DNA of 64,000 nt from contig JAPSLB010000005.1 of assembly GCA_031181145.1 (NCBI GenBank), forward strand, positions 1 to 64,000, given 5' to 3'. This document shows positions 9,200 to 19,001 of the stretch, piece by piece. Under the pieces are notes generated by a model. The model saw only the letters and a list, made by a program, of their open reading frames with translations, had not been told where the DNA came from and did no database searches. The stretch comes from Microvirga sp. GTDB taxonomy: Bacteria > Pseudomonadota > Alphaproteobacteria > Rhizobiales > Beijerinckiaceae. Every line of letters begins with the position of its first letter. Position 1 is the stretch's first letter. A program made the translations under genes and the position numbers.

Positions 9200-10303
9200 T
9201 CACGCTCCGGCCAGTTTGGTGCGCGACAGCAGGTACGCCACCAGCCGCCGGAAGAGGCCGTCCAGCGCACCGGCGAACAGAATGATGATGCCGCCGATCA
9301 CCACCACCATGTCGCGAGTGATGTTGGGCTGCTCGAAGGCCAGCTCCGCGCCGCCCTGATAGAGAATGCCGAACAGGAGCGAGGCGAGGATGATGCCCAT
9401 CGGATGGGCGCGCCCCATGAGCGCGACGGCGATGCCCACGAAGCCGTAGCCGGAGGTGAATTCCAGGAGCAGGCGATGCTGATAGCCCATGAGCTCGTTG
9501 ACCGCGAGGCCGCCAGCGAGCGCGCCCGACAGCACCATGGCGATGATGATGATGCGCGCGGGCGAAATGCCCGCATAGACCGCAGCCGCAGGATTGGCGC
9601 CCACCACGCGGATCGCATAGCCGAGGCGTGAGCGGTAGATGAGCAGCCAGATGAGATAGGCGGACACCAGCGCCAGGATCAGGGTGAGGTTGAGCTGCGA
9701 GGTCGGGATGGTGATGCCGAACCAGGCGAACGCCTCGTGCATGAACGGAATATGGGAGGCGCCGGGGAACGTACGCGTCTCCGGATTCATGGATTGCGGC
9801 TCGCGCAGGACGTTCACGAGCAGATACACGATCAGCACGCTGGCAAGCCAGTTGAACATGATCGTGGTAATCACGATGTGGCTGCCGCGCTTGGCCTGCA
9901 GATAGCCCGGCACCGCGGCCCATGCCGCGCCGAAGGCGGCGGCCGCCAAAATGCCCGCGGGAACGAGCACGAAGCCCGGCAGGAAGGTAAGATTGTTGAG
10001 CGCGAGTGCGATCCCTAAGCCCGCCAGCGTGGCCTGGCCCTCGCCGCCGATATTGAACAGGCCCGCATGGTAGGCGACCGCCACCGCGAGCCCCACGAAG
10101 ATGAAATCGGTGGCGTAGAACAGGGTGAAGCCGAGACCCTCGCCCGTGCCGAGGCTTCCCTGCAGCAGGTAGCGCGTGGCCGTCAGCGGATTCTCGCCGA
10201 TGCTGAGCACCACGAGGCCAGCGATCAGAAAGGCCGCCACGACGGAGATGGCGGGCACGAGAACCGTGTCGGCCCATTTGGGCATTTCGATGGGAGCGCT
10301 CAC
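9200..10303 (-). CDS. ABC transporter permease, nucleoside/BMP type
   Basis: MPKWADTVLVPAISVVAAFLIAG...GENPLTATRYLLQGSLG; probable GTG start at 10303 overlapping the VOC gene stop. Confidence 0.88.
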   Translation of the reverse strand: MSAPIEMPKWADTVLVPAISVVAAFLIAGLVVLSIGENPLTATRYLLQGSLGTGEGLGFTLFYATDFIFVGLAVAVAYHAGLFNIGGEGQATLAGLGIALALNNLTFLPGFVLVPAGILAAAAFGAAWAAVPGYLQAKRGSHIVITTIMFNWLASVLIVYLLVNVLREPQSMNPETRTFPGASHIPFMHEAFAWFGITIPTSQLNLTLILALVSAYLIWLLIYRSRLGYAIRVVGANPAAAVYAGISPARIIIIAMVLSGALAGGLAVNELMGYQHRLLLEFTSGYGFVGIAVALMGRAHPMGIILASLLFGILYQGGAELAFEQPNITRDMVVVIGGIIILFAGALDGLFRRLVAYLLSRTKLAGA

Positions 10304-10734
10304 GTCTGATGGTCCGGCAGGAACAGATGGCCCTGTTCGTCGAGAGGGAAGAAGGGATTCCAGGCCACCTCCCACAGGTGCCCGTCGGGATCGGCGAAAT
10401 AGCCCGAATAACCGCCCCAGAACACGTCCTGCAGCGGCTTCACGGCGCGCGCCCCCGCCGCGACGGCCCGGGCGAAGACCTCATCGGCCTCCTGCTTCGA
10501 ATGCGCGTTGTAGGCGAGCGTGATGGCGGCGAAACCGGTGGGCTTGTCCTCGACGCCCGCATCCCTGGCGAGATCGGCACGCCCGAAGAGGGCGAGCGCA
10601 AGGCCGTTCGCCTGGAAGAATGCGACACTCGGCTGGCTGGCGGAGGAGGCTTTCCAGCCCCAGGCCTCGTAGAAGGCGCGTGACTTCTCGAGATCCGAAA
10701 CGCCGAGGGTGACGAGCGACAATCGCGGCTGCAT
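10300..10734 (-). CDS. VOC (glyoxalase/bleomycin-resistance fold) family protein
   Basis: MQPRLSLVTLGVSDLEKSRAFYEAWGW and WGGYSGYFADPDGHLWEVAWNP. Confidence 0.9.
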   Translation of the reverse strand: MQPRLSLVTLGVSDLEKSRAFYEAWGWKASSASQPSVAFFQANGLALALFGRADLARDAGVEDKPTGFAAITLAYNAHSKQEADEVFARAVAAGARAVKPLQDVFWGGYSGYFADPDGHLWEVAWNPFFPLDEQGHLFLPDHQT

Positions 10735-12257
10735 CAGGCAGCCTCGTCGGTGACGCCGGCCATGAGCAGGCCGAGATCCTGCTCGTTCGTTTCTGCGGCT
10801 CTACGCTCGCCGGTGATCCTGCCGCCGCACATGGTGAGGATGCGGTCGGAGAGATGCATGATCTCGTCGAGCTCCACCGACACGAGAAGAATGCCCACGC
10901 CCGCATCGCGAAGCGCGATGAGGCGCCGGTGGATGAACTCGATGGCGCCGATATCCACGCCGCGCGTGGGCTGGCCCACGAGGAGCACCTTCGGATTGCG
11001 CTCGATCTCGCGTGCCAGCACGATCTTCTGCTGATTGCCGCCTGAGAAATTCGAGGTCTTCAGGCGCGGCGCGGGCGGGCGCACGTCGTATTGCTCCATC
11101 GTCTTCGCCAGATCCGCGACGAGCCGGTCGTGATCGAGGAGCGGACCGGGGCCGAGCTGCGACTCGTGCGAGAAACCGAGAATGGCGCTCTCGAAGGCCG
11201 GAAAAGACGGGACGAGGCCCATGCGCAGGCGATCCTCCGGTACGTGCAGAAGGCCTAGTTCGCGCATGCGGTGCGGATTATGCTGGGATGAGGGAATATC
11301 GCGCCCCTCGAGGCGGACGGAACCGAGCGAGAGCCGGCGCATCCCGGCGATCGCTTCGAGCAGCTCGCTCTGCCCGTTGCCCGCCACGCCCGCGATGCCG
11401 ACGATCTCGCCCGCATGGACGGTGAACGTGGCATCGGCCACGCGCAGCACGCCGCGCGCATCGATGATCGAGAGGTTCCGCACTTCCAGAACGGGCGCGC
11501 CGGGCGCCTTCTCGGTTTTCTCCACGCGCAGCAGCACGCGGCGCCCCACCATCAGCTCCGCGAGCTCCGGCGGCGAGGTGTCCGCGGTCTCGACCGTCGC
11601 CACCATCTCGCCGCGCCGCATGACGGAAACGCGATCCGTCACCGCCATGATCTCGCGCAGCTTGTGGGTGATGAGGACGACGGTCTTGCCCTGCTCCTTC
11701 AGCGAGCGGAGCAGATCGAACAGCGCATCCGCCTCGGAGGGGGTCAGCACGGCGGTGGGTTCGTCGAGAATGAGAATGTCGGCGCCGCGGTAGAGGGCCT
11801 TCAGGATCTCGACGCGCTGCTGCAGGCCGACGGAGAGCTCGCCGACAATAGCGTCCACATCGATGTCGAGGCCGTAATCCTGGGCCAGTCGCGCAAGCTC
11901 CTTGCGAACCTTGGCCTCGCCCGCGCGCAGCATGGCACCGCCCTCGGCGCCGAGCATCACGTTCTCGACCACGGTGAGCGGCTCGACGAGCATGAAATGC
12001 TGGTGGACCATGCCGATTCCCGCCCCAATCGCATCGTTGGAGGAGCGGATCCGAATGGGCGCGCCATTCACGCGGATCTCACCGGAATCCGCTTCGTAGA
12101 AGCCGTAGAGGATCGACATGAGGGTCGACTTGCCTGCGCCGTTCTCCCCGACGATGCCGTGGATCGTGCCCCGCGCGACGCTCAAGCTCACGCCCTTGTT
12201 GGCATGAACGGCGCCGAAGCTCTTGTTGATGGCGATGAGTTCAATGGCGGGAAACAT
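10734..12257 (-). CDS. ABC transporter ATP-binding protein, duplicated NBD, nucleoside/BMP type
   Basis: Walker A GENGAGKSTLMSILYG, ILDEPTAVLTPSEADALF, second NBD NFSGGNQQKIVLAREI. Confidence 0.93.
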   Translation of the reverse strand: MFPAIELIAINKSFGAVHANKGVSLSVARGTIHGIVGENGAGKSTLMSILYGFYEADSGEIRVNGAPIRIRSSNDAIGAGIGMVHQHFMLVEPLTVVENVMLGAEGGAMLRAGEAKVRKELARLAQDYGLDIDVDAIVGELSVGLQQRVEILKALYRGADILILDEPTAVLTPSEADALFDLLRSLKEQGKTVVLITHKLREIMAVTDRVSVMRRGEMVATVETADTSPPELAELMVGRRVLLRVEKTEKAPGAPVLEVRNLSIIDARGVLRVADATFTVHAGEIVGIAGVAGNGQSELLEAIAGMRRLSLGSVRLEGRDIPSSQHNPHRMRELGLLHVPEDRLRMGLVPSFPAFESAILGFSHESQLGPGPLLDHDRLVADLAKTMEQYDVRPPAPRLKTSNFSGGNQQKIVLAREIERNPKVLLVGQPTRGVDIGAIEFIHRRLIALRDAGVGILLVSVELDEIMHLSDRILTMCGGRITGERRAAETNEQDLGLLMAGVTDEAA

Positions 12258-12329
12258 CGGCCTCTGGGGGTTGTCCGAAGGAAGGCGGGGCGGATCTTAT
12301 CGGAAAACGTACGAACCTAAAAACGGAAA

Positions 12330-12363
12330 CGGCCGCAGGTTCCTATGGGAAAGCCTGCGGCCG
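12330..12363 (-). terminator. Intercistronic hairpin / partial terminator between the BMP solute-binding protein and ATPase genes
   Basis: CGGCCGCAGG-N14-CCTGCGGCCG perfect 10-bp stem; on the - strand followed by TTTCCGTTTTT. Confidence 0.65.
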
Positions 12364-12378
12364 GATCGAAACCTCACT

Positions 12379-13389
12379 TTACATCGGGCACTTGGAATCC
12401 GACATGTAGTCGTGGACCTTGATGGCGCCGGACTTGATGTCCGCAGCGGCCTTGTCGACGGCGGCCTTCATTTCGTCCGTAATCAGCGACTTGTTGTTGT
12501 CGTCGAGCGCCCAGGCCACGCCGTCCTCCGCGAGGCCGAGAACCTGGAGACCACCCTTGAAGGTGCCGTTCTTGGCCTGATCGAAGACGTTGTAGGTCGC
12601 CACGTCCACGCGCTTGACCATGGAGGTCAGCACCTTGCCCGGATGCAGAGCATTCTGGTTGGAATCGACGCCGATGCCGAGCTTGCCCGCATCTGCGGCC
12701 GCCCGCAGCACGCCCACGCCGGTGCCGCCCGCCGCGTGATAAATGACGTCGGCGCCGCGGCTGATCTGCCCCTTGGCAAGCTCGCCGCCCTTCACGGGAT
12801 CGTTCCAGGCCGCACCGGTGGTGCCGGTCATGTTCTGGAACACCTCAGCGTCCTTGTTGGTGTATTTGACTCCCTGGAGATAGCCGCAGGCGAACTTGCG
12901 GATCAGCGGAATGTCCATGCCGCCCACGAAGCCGACCTTGCCGGTCTTCGAGGCCTTGGCGGCGAGCAGACCCACCAGGAACGAGCCCTCGTGCTCCTTG
13001 AACACGATGGACTGCACGTTCGGTTTCTCGACCACGGCGTCGATGATGGCGAACTTGATGTTCGGGAATTCCTCGGCGACCTTCTTGAGAGCGGTTTCCT
13101 GGGAAAAGCCGACCGCCACGATCGGCGAATAGCCGTCCCGGGCGAAGCGGCGCAGGGCCTGCTCGCGCTGGGCGTCGTTCTGGGGCTCGAAATCGCGGTA
13201 CTCGGTGCCCGTGTCGCTCTTGAACTTCTCGGCGCCCATGTGAACGCCTTCGTTGAAGGATTTGTCGAACTTGCCGCCCAGGTCGTAGACGACGGCGGGC
13301 TTGAAATCCGCCTGCTGCGCGAAGGCAGCCGAAGCGGAGAAGGCGAGGCCTGCGAGCGCGAGGCCGAACTTGGTTACTGTCATCGGCAT
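12379..13389 (-). CDS. BMP family ABC transporter substrate-binding protein
   Basis: Signal peptide LALAGLAFSASAAFAQQ, then VVYDLGGKFDKSFNEGVHMGAEKF and GVGVDSNQ-like segment; start MPMTVTKF preceded by AGGG. Confidence 0.92.
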   Translation of the reverse strand: MPMTVTKFGLALAGLAFSASAAFAQQADFKPAVVYDLGGKFDKSFNEGVHMGAEKFKSDTGTEYRDFEPQNDAQREQALRRFARDGYSPIVAVGFSQETALKKVAEEFPNIKFAIIDAVVEKPNVQSIVFKEHEGSFLVGLLAAKASKTGKVGFVGGMDIPLIRKFACGYLQGVKYTNKDAEVFQNMTGTTGAAWNDPVKGGELAKGQISRGADVIYHAAGGTGVGVLRAAADAGKLGIGVDSNQNALHPGKVLTSMVKRVDVATYNVFDQAKNGTFKGGLQVLGLAEDGVAWALDDNNKSLITDEMKAAVDKAAADIKSGAIKVHDYMSDSKCPM

Positions 13390-13539
13390 TGTTCCCTGTC
13401 TGTCGCCGGATTTTAGCGTCCGGTTGCCCTTTGACGATGGCATGGGAAGGGTCACGACGCCAAGATCCCTGTCAAGCCATGGTGTTACTTTCCTTCAACG
13501 AATGGTTGATAGCCGGCGCCCTGGCGCTAAGGTCATCCC

Positions 13540-14355
13540 ATGGCTCTGACATCCGACGAAATCGACCGCTATGCCCGCCACCTGGTCCTGAGGGACGTGG
13601 GCGGGCCGGGACAGGCGAAACTCAAGAGTTCCCGCGTGCTCGTCATCGGTGCGGGGGGCCTCGGCGCCCCGCTGGTCCAGTATCTTGCGGCGGCGGGCGT
13701 CGGCACCATCGGCCTGGTGGACGACGATACTGTGTCCCTTTCCAACCTGCAGCGGCAGGTGATTCACGGAACGCCCGATATCGACTCCCTGAAGGTGGAC
13801 AGCGCAGCCCAAGCCATCCTGCGCTTGAACCCTCACGTAACGGCAGAACCGCATGCGGTGCGGCTGACGCCCGAAAATGCCCGCGAACTCGTCCGCCGCT
13901 ATGACATCGTCGCCGACGGCACGGACAATTTCGAGACCCGCTATGCGGTGTCCGACGCCTGCTTCCACGAACGAAAGCCGCTGGTCACGGCGGCGCTGGG
14001 CCAGTTCGACGGTTCGCTGACGACGATCAGAGCCCATGAGACTGGCCCCGACGGCAGGCCGAACCCGACCTATCGCTGCGTGTTTCCCTCCCCGCCCCCG
14101 CCGGGTGCGATCCCGACCTGCGCGGAGGCCGGCGTGCTGGGGGCTCTGGCTGGCGTGATGGGAAGCCTGATGGCGATGGAGGTCGTCCGGGAGATCGTCG
14201 GCTTCGGGGAGGGCCTCGTCGGGCGTCTCCTGATGGTCGATGCGCGCTCCATGCGCTTCGACATCATCCGCTACGGGTGGGACGAGGGAAATCCGCTCAA
14301 TGGGTCGGGATCGGCGTCATCCCCGACGGAGCGCAACGCGGATCCGGGGTCGTAA
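13540..14355 (+). CDS. HesA/MoeB/ThiF family adenylyltransferase
   Basis: RYARHLVLRDVGGPGQAKLKSSRVLVIGAGGLGAPL and VADGTDNFETRYAVSDAC. Confidence 0.92.
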   Translation: MALTSDEIDRYARHLVLRDVGGPGQAKLKSSRVLVIGAGGLGAPLVQYLAAAGVGTIGLVDDDTVSLSNLQRQVIHGTPDIDSLKVDSAAQAILRLNPHVTAEPHAVRLTPENARELVRRYDIVADGTDNFETRYAVSDACFHERKPLVTAALGQFDGSLTTIRAHETGPDGRPNPTYRCVFPSPPPPGAIPTCAEAGVLGALAGVMGSLMAMEVVREIVGFGEGLVGRLLMVDARSMRFDIIRYGWDEGNPLNGSGSASSPTERNADPGS

Positions 14356-14386
14356 GACATGGAGGGAAGCCGCTTCCCTCCATGTC
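14356..14386 (+). terminator. Probable intrinsic terminator directly after the MoeB/ThiF gene
   Basis: GACATGGAGGGAAG-CCG-CTTCCCTCCATGTC perfect 14-bp stem with 3-nt loop, followed by ...CTCTTTTCG. Confidence 0.65.
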
Positions 14387-14404
14387 CGGCACTCTTTTCG
14401 TGAT

Positions 14405-14474
14405 GGCCGGGCTTGCCCCGGCCATCCACGTCTCGAGGCGGATTAAGGCGTGGATCCCCGGACCCGGTCCGGGG
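14405..14474. repeat. REP-like palindromic intergenic repeat
   Basis: GGCCGGG-cttgc-CCCGGCC hairpin at 14405-14423 and CCCCGGACCCGGTCCGGGG palindrome at 14456-14474, between convergent genes. Confidence 0.7.
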
Positions 14475-14488
14475 ATGACATGTAAGGT

Positions 14489-16912
14489 TCAGGACCGCAG
14501 CACCGCGCCGGTCTTCTTGGAGACCTCGGCGACGATCCTGGACGAGACCGCGTCGATTTCCACATCGGTAAGCGTCTTCTCCGTGGGCTGGAGCGTGACG
14601 GCGATGGCCACGGACTTCTTGTCCGGGTCGATGCCGGTGCCCTCGTACACGTCGAACACGTCGACGCCCACGATCAGCTGACGCTCGGCGCCCTGCGCCG
14701 CCTTCACGATGTCGCCCGCCGCCACGTCGCGGCCGACCACGAAGGCGAAGTCGCGGGTAAGCGGCTGGAACTCGGGCAGGCTCAGCTTCGGCTTCATCTT
14801 GGTGGGCTTCGCCTTGGGCGGGGGAAGCGCATCGAGATTGAGCTCGAAAGCCACCAGCGGGCCCTTCAGGTCGAGGGCCTTCAGGATCTTCGGGTGAACC
14901 TCGCCGAAGGCGCCGACCATGTTCCTCGGGCCGAACTGGAGCGTACCCGAGCGGCCCGGGTGGAACCAGGCCGGGCCGCCGGGAACGATCTGGAGACCGC
15001 CGGCTGGGATGCCGAGCGCCGCGAGCAGCGCCAGCACATCCGCCTTGGCATCGAAGGAGTCGACGCTCTGCGCTCCGCCGTCCCAGTGACGGCCGACACC
15101 CTCGGTGCGGGCCGTGCCGCGACGCACGGCGGCGGCCTTGATCGACTGGCCTTCGGGCTCGCCCGACGCGAAAGTCTGCCCCACCTCGAAGAGCGCCACG
15201 TCGCCGAAGCCGCGATCTGCATTCCGTTGGGCGGCCTTGAGCAGGCCCGGCAGCAGGCTCGGACGCATGTCGGAAAGCTCCGCCGCGATCGGGTTGGCGA
15301 GCACCAGACGCTCATCGCCGCCGCCGAAGAGCTCCGCCTCCTGGCGGGAGATGAAGGACCAGGTGACGGCCTCCACCAAACCGCGCACGGCGAGGGCACG
15401 GCGCGCGAGACGCGTGCGCTTCTGGATCAGGGTGAGGATCGGCTTGGCGACGACGGCTTCGAGACGCGGCAGCGGCTGCGGCTCGATGCGATCGACACCG
15501 GCGATGCGGATGACCTCCTCGACGAGATCCGCCTTGCCCTCGATGTCGGGACGCCAGGACGGAGGCGTGACGTTCACCCGCTCGCCGGAGCCCTCGACCC
15601 TGAAGCCGAGCTTCCGGAGGATCTCCTCCGACTCGGCGGGCTTCACGTCGAGACCCGACAGGCGCGGGACCTCCGACCACGGGAATTCTATGACGCGGCT
15701 GGTATCAGGCACCTGCCCCGCCACTACCGCCTCGCTCGCCTCGCCGCCGCAGAGATCGATGACCATCTTCGTCGCGAGATCGAGACCCGGCAGGGTGAAG
15801 GCCGGATCGACGCCGCGTTCGAAGCGATAGCGCGCATCGGTGATGATGCCGTGCTTGCGGCCCGTCTGCGCGATGTTCAGCGGATCCCAGAGCGCGGATT
15901 CGATCAGCACGTCCGTGGTGCCCTCATCGGATCCCGAATGCTCGCCGCCCATGATGCCGGCGATGGACTCGACGCCGCTCTCGTCGGCGATCACAACGGT
16001 GCCGGAATCGAGCGTGTAGGTACGCCCGTCGAGGGCGAGCACCTCCTCGCCGTCTTTCGCGCGGCGAACGGTGAGATTGCCCTTCACCTTCTTGAGATCG
16101 AACACGTGCAGCGGACGGCCGCGATCGAAGGTGATGTAGTTGGTGATGTCGACGAGCGCGTTGATCGGGCGAAGTCCGATGGTGAGCAGGCGGCGCTGCA
16201 TCCATTCCGGCGACGGGCCGTTCTTCACCCCGCGCACGAGGCGCAGCGCGAAGGTGGGGCAGAGCTTCTCGTCGCCCGGGGCGAAATCGAGCGTCACGGA
16301 AACTGGGCACGCGCCCTGTCCCTGAACGGCAGGAACAGCGTCGCCCTTCAACGTGCCGAGGCCGGCAGCCGCCAAGTCGCGCGCGATGCCATGGATCGAG
16401 GTGCAGTCGGGACGGTTCGGCGTGAGGTTGATCTCGATCACCGGATCGTCGAGGCCCGCATAGGCCGCATAGGCCTGGCCGACCGGCGCGTCCTCCGGCA
16501 GGTCGATGATGCCGTCATGATCGTCGGAGATTTCGAGCTCCGCCGCCGAGCACAGCATGCCCGCGCTCTCGACGCCGCGAATGGTGCCCACGCCGAGCGT
16601 GATGTTCTTGCCCGGAATGTAGGTGCCCGGAGGCGCGAACACGCTCTTCATGCCGGTGCGGGCGTTCGGCGCGCCGCAGACGACCTGGATCGGCTTGTCC
16701 GCACCCGTATCGACCATGCACACGCGAAGCCTGTCGGCGTTCGGGTGCTGCTCGGCGGAGATCACATGGGCGACCGTATAGGGCGCGAGCGTCTTCGCCT
16801 TGTCCTCCACGCCTTCGACCTCGAGGCCGATGCGCGTGAGCGTTTCCACGATCTCGTCGAGAGGCGCGGTGGTGTCGAGATGATCCTTCAACCAGGAGAG
16901 GGTGAATTTCAT
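14489..16912 (-). CDS. pheT: Phenylalanine--tRNA ligase beta subunit
   Basis: [38 protein letters not shown]-terminus; full-length B1-B8 architecture. Confidence 0.97.
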   Translation of the reverse strand: MKFTLSWLKDHLDTTAPLDEIVETLTRIGLEVEGVEDKAKTLAPYTVAHVISAEQHPNADRLRVCMVDTGADKPIQVVCGAPNARTGMKSVFAPPGTYIPGKNITLGVGTIRGVESAGMLCSAAELEISDDHDGIIDLPEDAPVGQAYAAYAGLDDPVIEINLTPNRPDCTSIHGIARDLAAAGLGTLKGDAVPAVQGQGACPVSVTLDFAPGDEKLCPTFALRLVRGVKNGPSPEWMQRRLLTIGLRPINALVDITNYITFDRGRPLHVFDLKKVKGNLTVRRAKDGEEVLALDGRTYTLDSGTVVIADESGVESIAGIMGGEHSGSDEGTTDVLIESALWDPLNIAQTGRKHGIITDARYRFERGVDPAFTLPGLDLATKMVIDLCGGEASEAVVAGQVPDTSRVIEFPWSEVPRLSGLDVKPAESEEILRKLGFRVEGSGERVNVTPPSWRPDIEGKADLVEEVIRIAGVDRIEPQPLPRLEAVVAKPILTLIQKRTRLARRALAVRGLVEAVTWSFISRQEAELFGGGDERLVLANPIAAELSDMRPSLLPGLLKAAQRNADRGFGDVALFEVGQTFASGEPEGQSIKAAAVRRGTARTEGVGRHWDGGAQSVDSFDAKADVLALLAALGIPAGGLQIVPGGPAWFHPGRSGTLQFGPRNMVGAFGEVHPKILKALDLKGPLVAFELNLDALPPPKAKPTKMKPKLSLPEFQPLTRDFAFVVGRDVAAGDIVKAAQGAERQLIVGVDVFDVYEGTGIDPDKKSVAIAVTLQPTEKTLTDVEIDAVSSRIVAEVSKKTGAVLRS

Positions 16913-16927
16913 GGGGGCTCTCCTTCT

Positions 16928-18010
16928 TTACGCAGTCAGGCCGCTGACGAGGGACGGAATGTCGAGCGGCCGGAAACCGTAATGGTTCAGCCAGCGCACA
17001 TCGGCTTCGAAGAACGGGCGCAGGTCCGGCATGCCATATTTCAGCATGGCGATGCGGTCGATGCCCATGCCCCAGGCGAAGCCCTGGTACTCGTCGGGAT
17101 CGAGTCCGCAATTCCTGAGCACGTTCGGATGCACCATGCCGCAGCCGAGAATCTCAAGCCAGTCGTTGCCCTCGCCGAAGCGGATCTCACCGCCCTTGCG
17201 CGAGCACTGGATGTCGACTTCGGCGGAAGGCTCCGTGAAGGGGAAGAAGGACGGACGGAACCGCATCTTCACCTGATCGACCTCGAAGAAGGCCTTGCAG
17301 AACTCCTCCAGGATCCACTTCATGTGCGCGATGTTGGCCGACTTGTCGATGACGAGCCCTTCCACCTGGTGGAACATCGGCGTGTGGGTCTGGTCCGAGT
17401 CGTGGCGATAGGTGCGGCCCGGGATGATCACGCGGATCGGCGGCTTCTGTGAGGTCATCGTGCGCACCTGCACCGGCGAGGTATGCGTGCGCAGCACCTT
17501 GCGCTCACCCTTCTCGTCGGGGGCGAGGAAGAAGGTGTCGTGCATCTCGCGGGCCGGGTGGCCTTCGGGGAAGTTGAGCGCCGTGAAGTTGAGGTAGTCC
17601 GTCTCGATATCCGGCCCCTCGGCCACGGAGAAGCCCATATCGGCGAAGATCGCCGTCAGTTCCTCGATCACCTGGCTGATGGGGTGGATGCGGCCCCGCG
17701 CCTCGGACGCCTCCGGCACGGGCAGCGTCACGTCGATGCGCTCGGCGGAAAGGCGCGCTTCGAGCGCCGCCTCGGCAAGCGTCTCCTTCTTGGCGGCGAT
17801 CGCGGTCTGCACCTTGTCGCGCAGGCCATTGATGAGCGGGCCACGCTCCTTGCGCTCCTCCGGCGTCATCGAGCCGAGGGTCTTGAGCAATTCGGAGACG
17901 GAGCCCTTCTTGCCGAGCGCGGAGACACGCACGGCTTCGAGAGCCGCTTCGTCGCCGGCACCTTCGACCTGGGAAAGCAGGTCACGTTCGAGTTGATTGA
18001 GGTCGGTCAT
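16928..18010 (-). CDS. pheS: Phenylalanine--tRNA ligase alpha subunit
   Basis: class II aaRS motifs [17 protein letters not shown]-like ([20 protein letters not shown]), [36 protein letters not shown]-like ([15 protein letters not shown]). Confidence 0.97.
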   Translation of the reverse strand: MTDLNQLERDLLSQVEGAGDEAALEAVRVSALGKKGSVSELLKTLGSMTPEERKERGPLINGLRDKVQTAIAAKKETLAEAALEARLSAERIDVTLPVPEASEARGRIHPISQVIEELTAIFADMGFSVAEGPDIETDYLNFTALNFPEGHPAREMHDTFFLAPDEKGERKVLRTHTSPVQVRTMTSQKPPIRVIIPGRTYRHDSDQTHTPMFHQVEGLVIDKSANIAHMKWILEEFCKAFFEVDQVKMRFRPSFFPFTEPSAEVDIQCSRKGGEIRFGEGNDWLEILGCGMVHPNVLRNCGLDPDEYQGFAWGMGIDRIAMLKYGMPDLRPFFEADVRWLNHYGFRPLDIPSLVSGLTA

Positions 18011-18142
18011 CGGTCCCTTGCCAGATGCAAGCGCTTTGAGTGAGGCGCGGCGCGGGAACCGTCAAGTCGTCCGAGCCGCAAAGAGGCAACCGACAGCGTT
18101 CATGCCGTCAGCGCGGGTGGTCTCGGAGAAGGGGGAGTAAGG

Positions 18143-18172
18143 CGGTGCGGCTGAAAGGTTTCAGCCGCACCG
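18143..18172 (-). promoter_or_regulatory. Strong hairpin between rplT and pheS
   Basis: CGGTGCGGCTGAAA-GG-TTTCAGCCGCACCG, 14-nt perfect inverted arms. Confidence 0.6.
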
Positions 18173-18188
18173 AAGCCGAAGCCTATCC

Positions 18189-18557
18189 TCAGGCGGCCTG
18201 CTGCGGCAGGGCGGCCTTGGCGCGCTCCACGTAAGCGGCGAAAGCCGCCGGCTCGTGGATGGCCAGTTCGGACAGGACCTTGCGATCGACCTCGATCCCA
18301 GCCTTGCCGAGACCGTCGATAAATCGGGAATAGGTCAGGCCATGCAGGCGGACCGCAGCGTTGAGGCGCTGGATCCAGAGAGCGCGGAAGGTACGCTTCT
18401 TGTTGCGACGGTCGCGAGTGGCATACTGCATGCTCTTCTCGACCGCCTGCTTGGCGATGCGGATGGTGTTCTTGCGGCGGCCGTAGAAGCCTTTGGCAGC
18501 CTTGAGAACCTTCTTGTGCTTGGCGTGGGCGGTAACGCCCCGTTTGACGCGGGCCAT
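18189..18557 (-). CDS. rplT: 50S ribosomal protein L20
   Basis: [41 protein letters not shown]. Confidence 0.98.
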   Translation of the reverse strand: MARVKRGVTAHAKHKKVLKAAKGFYGRRKNTIRIAKQAVEKSMQYATRDRRNKKRTFRALWIQRLNAAVRLHGLTYSRFIDGLGKAGIEVDRKVLSELAIHEPAAFAAYVERAKAALPQQAA

Positions 18558-18599
18558 GGGAAAACTCCTTCAAAATCCGGGATGTGGGGGAAGACCGCC

Positions 18600-18800
18600 T
18601 TAGCCGTTCGGCAGGAAGTACTTCTTCACGTTGTAGGCGTCGCCCTCGAACAGCGTCGTGGTGCCGCGCAGATTGCGGATCTGCTTGTTGGTCCGCTTGA
18701 TCATCCCGTGGCGCTTGCCGGACTGGGCGTAAACGACCTTGCCGGTGCCAGTGATCTTGAAGCGCTTCTTCGCGCCCGACTTCGTCTTCAGCTTGGGCAT
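18600..18800 (-). CDS. rpmI: 50S ribosomal protein L35
   Basis: [36 protein letters not shown]. Confidence 0.98.
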   Translation of the reverse strand: MPKLKTKSGAKKRFKITGTGKVVYAQSGKRHGMIKRTNKQIRNLRGTTTLFEGDAYNVKKYFLPNG

Positions 18801-18875
18801 TTGGCTCTCCTTTGGTCAGGCGTCCGGAGCGGCGAAACCGCCCTTTCGGCCCATTCATTGCTGCTGTGAGCAAAA

Positions 18876-18912
18876 CGAACCGCCACGGCAGCCCTAACAG
18901 CCGGGCGGTTCG
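18876..18912 (-). terminator. Terminator-like hairpin between infC and rpmI
   Basis: CGAACCGCC...GGCGGTTCG with nested CGGC/GCCG; - strand continues CGTTTTGC. Confidence 0.5.
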
Positions 18913-19001
18913 ATGAAGGGCGGCTTATGGCAGAAGCCGGCCCGAAAAGCAATGGCCGCCGGACTCCGGTGGCCATGAATTCCGTCTGCAACCAGAATCC
19001 T

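Noticed and set aside
8292-10277. 661-aa single ORF across both nucleoside ABC permeases
   Set aside because: The C-terminal part is the real permease (8292..9197). The N-terminal extension is an out-of-frame reading of the second permease gene (9200..10303).
14894-17452. 852-aa antisense ORF over pheT/pheS
   Set aside because: Antisense artefact of GC-rich coding sequence; pheT and pheS are unambiguous.
18011-18188. Phe-attenuator leader peptide upstream of pheS
   Set aside because: The only short leader ORF seen on the - strand is MNAVGCLFAARTT with one Phe, not a Phe-rich leader.
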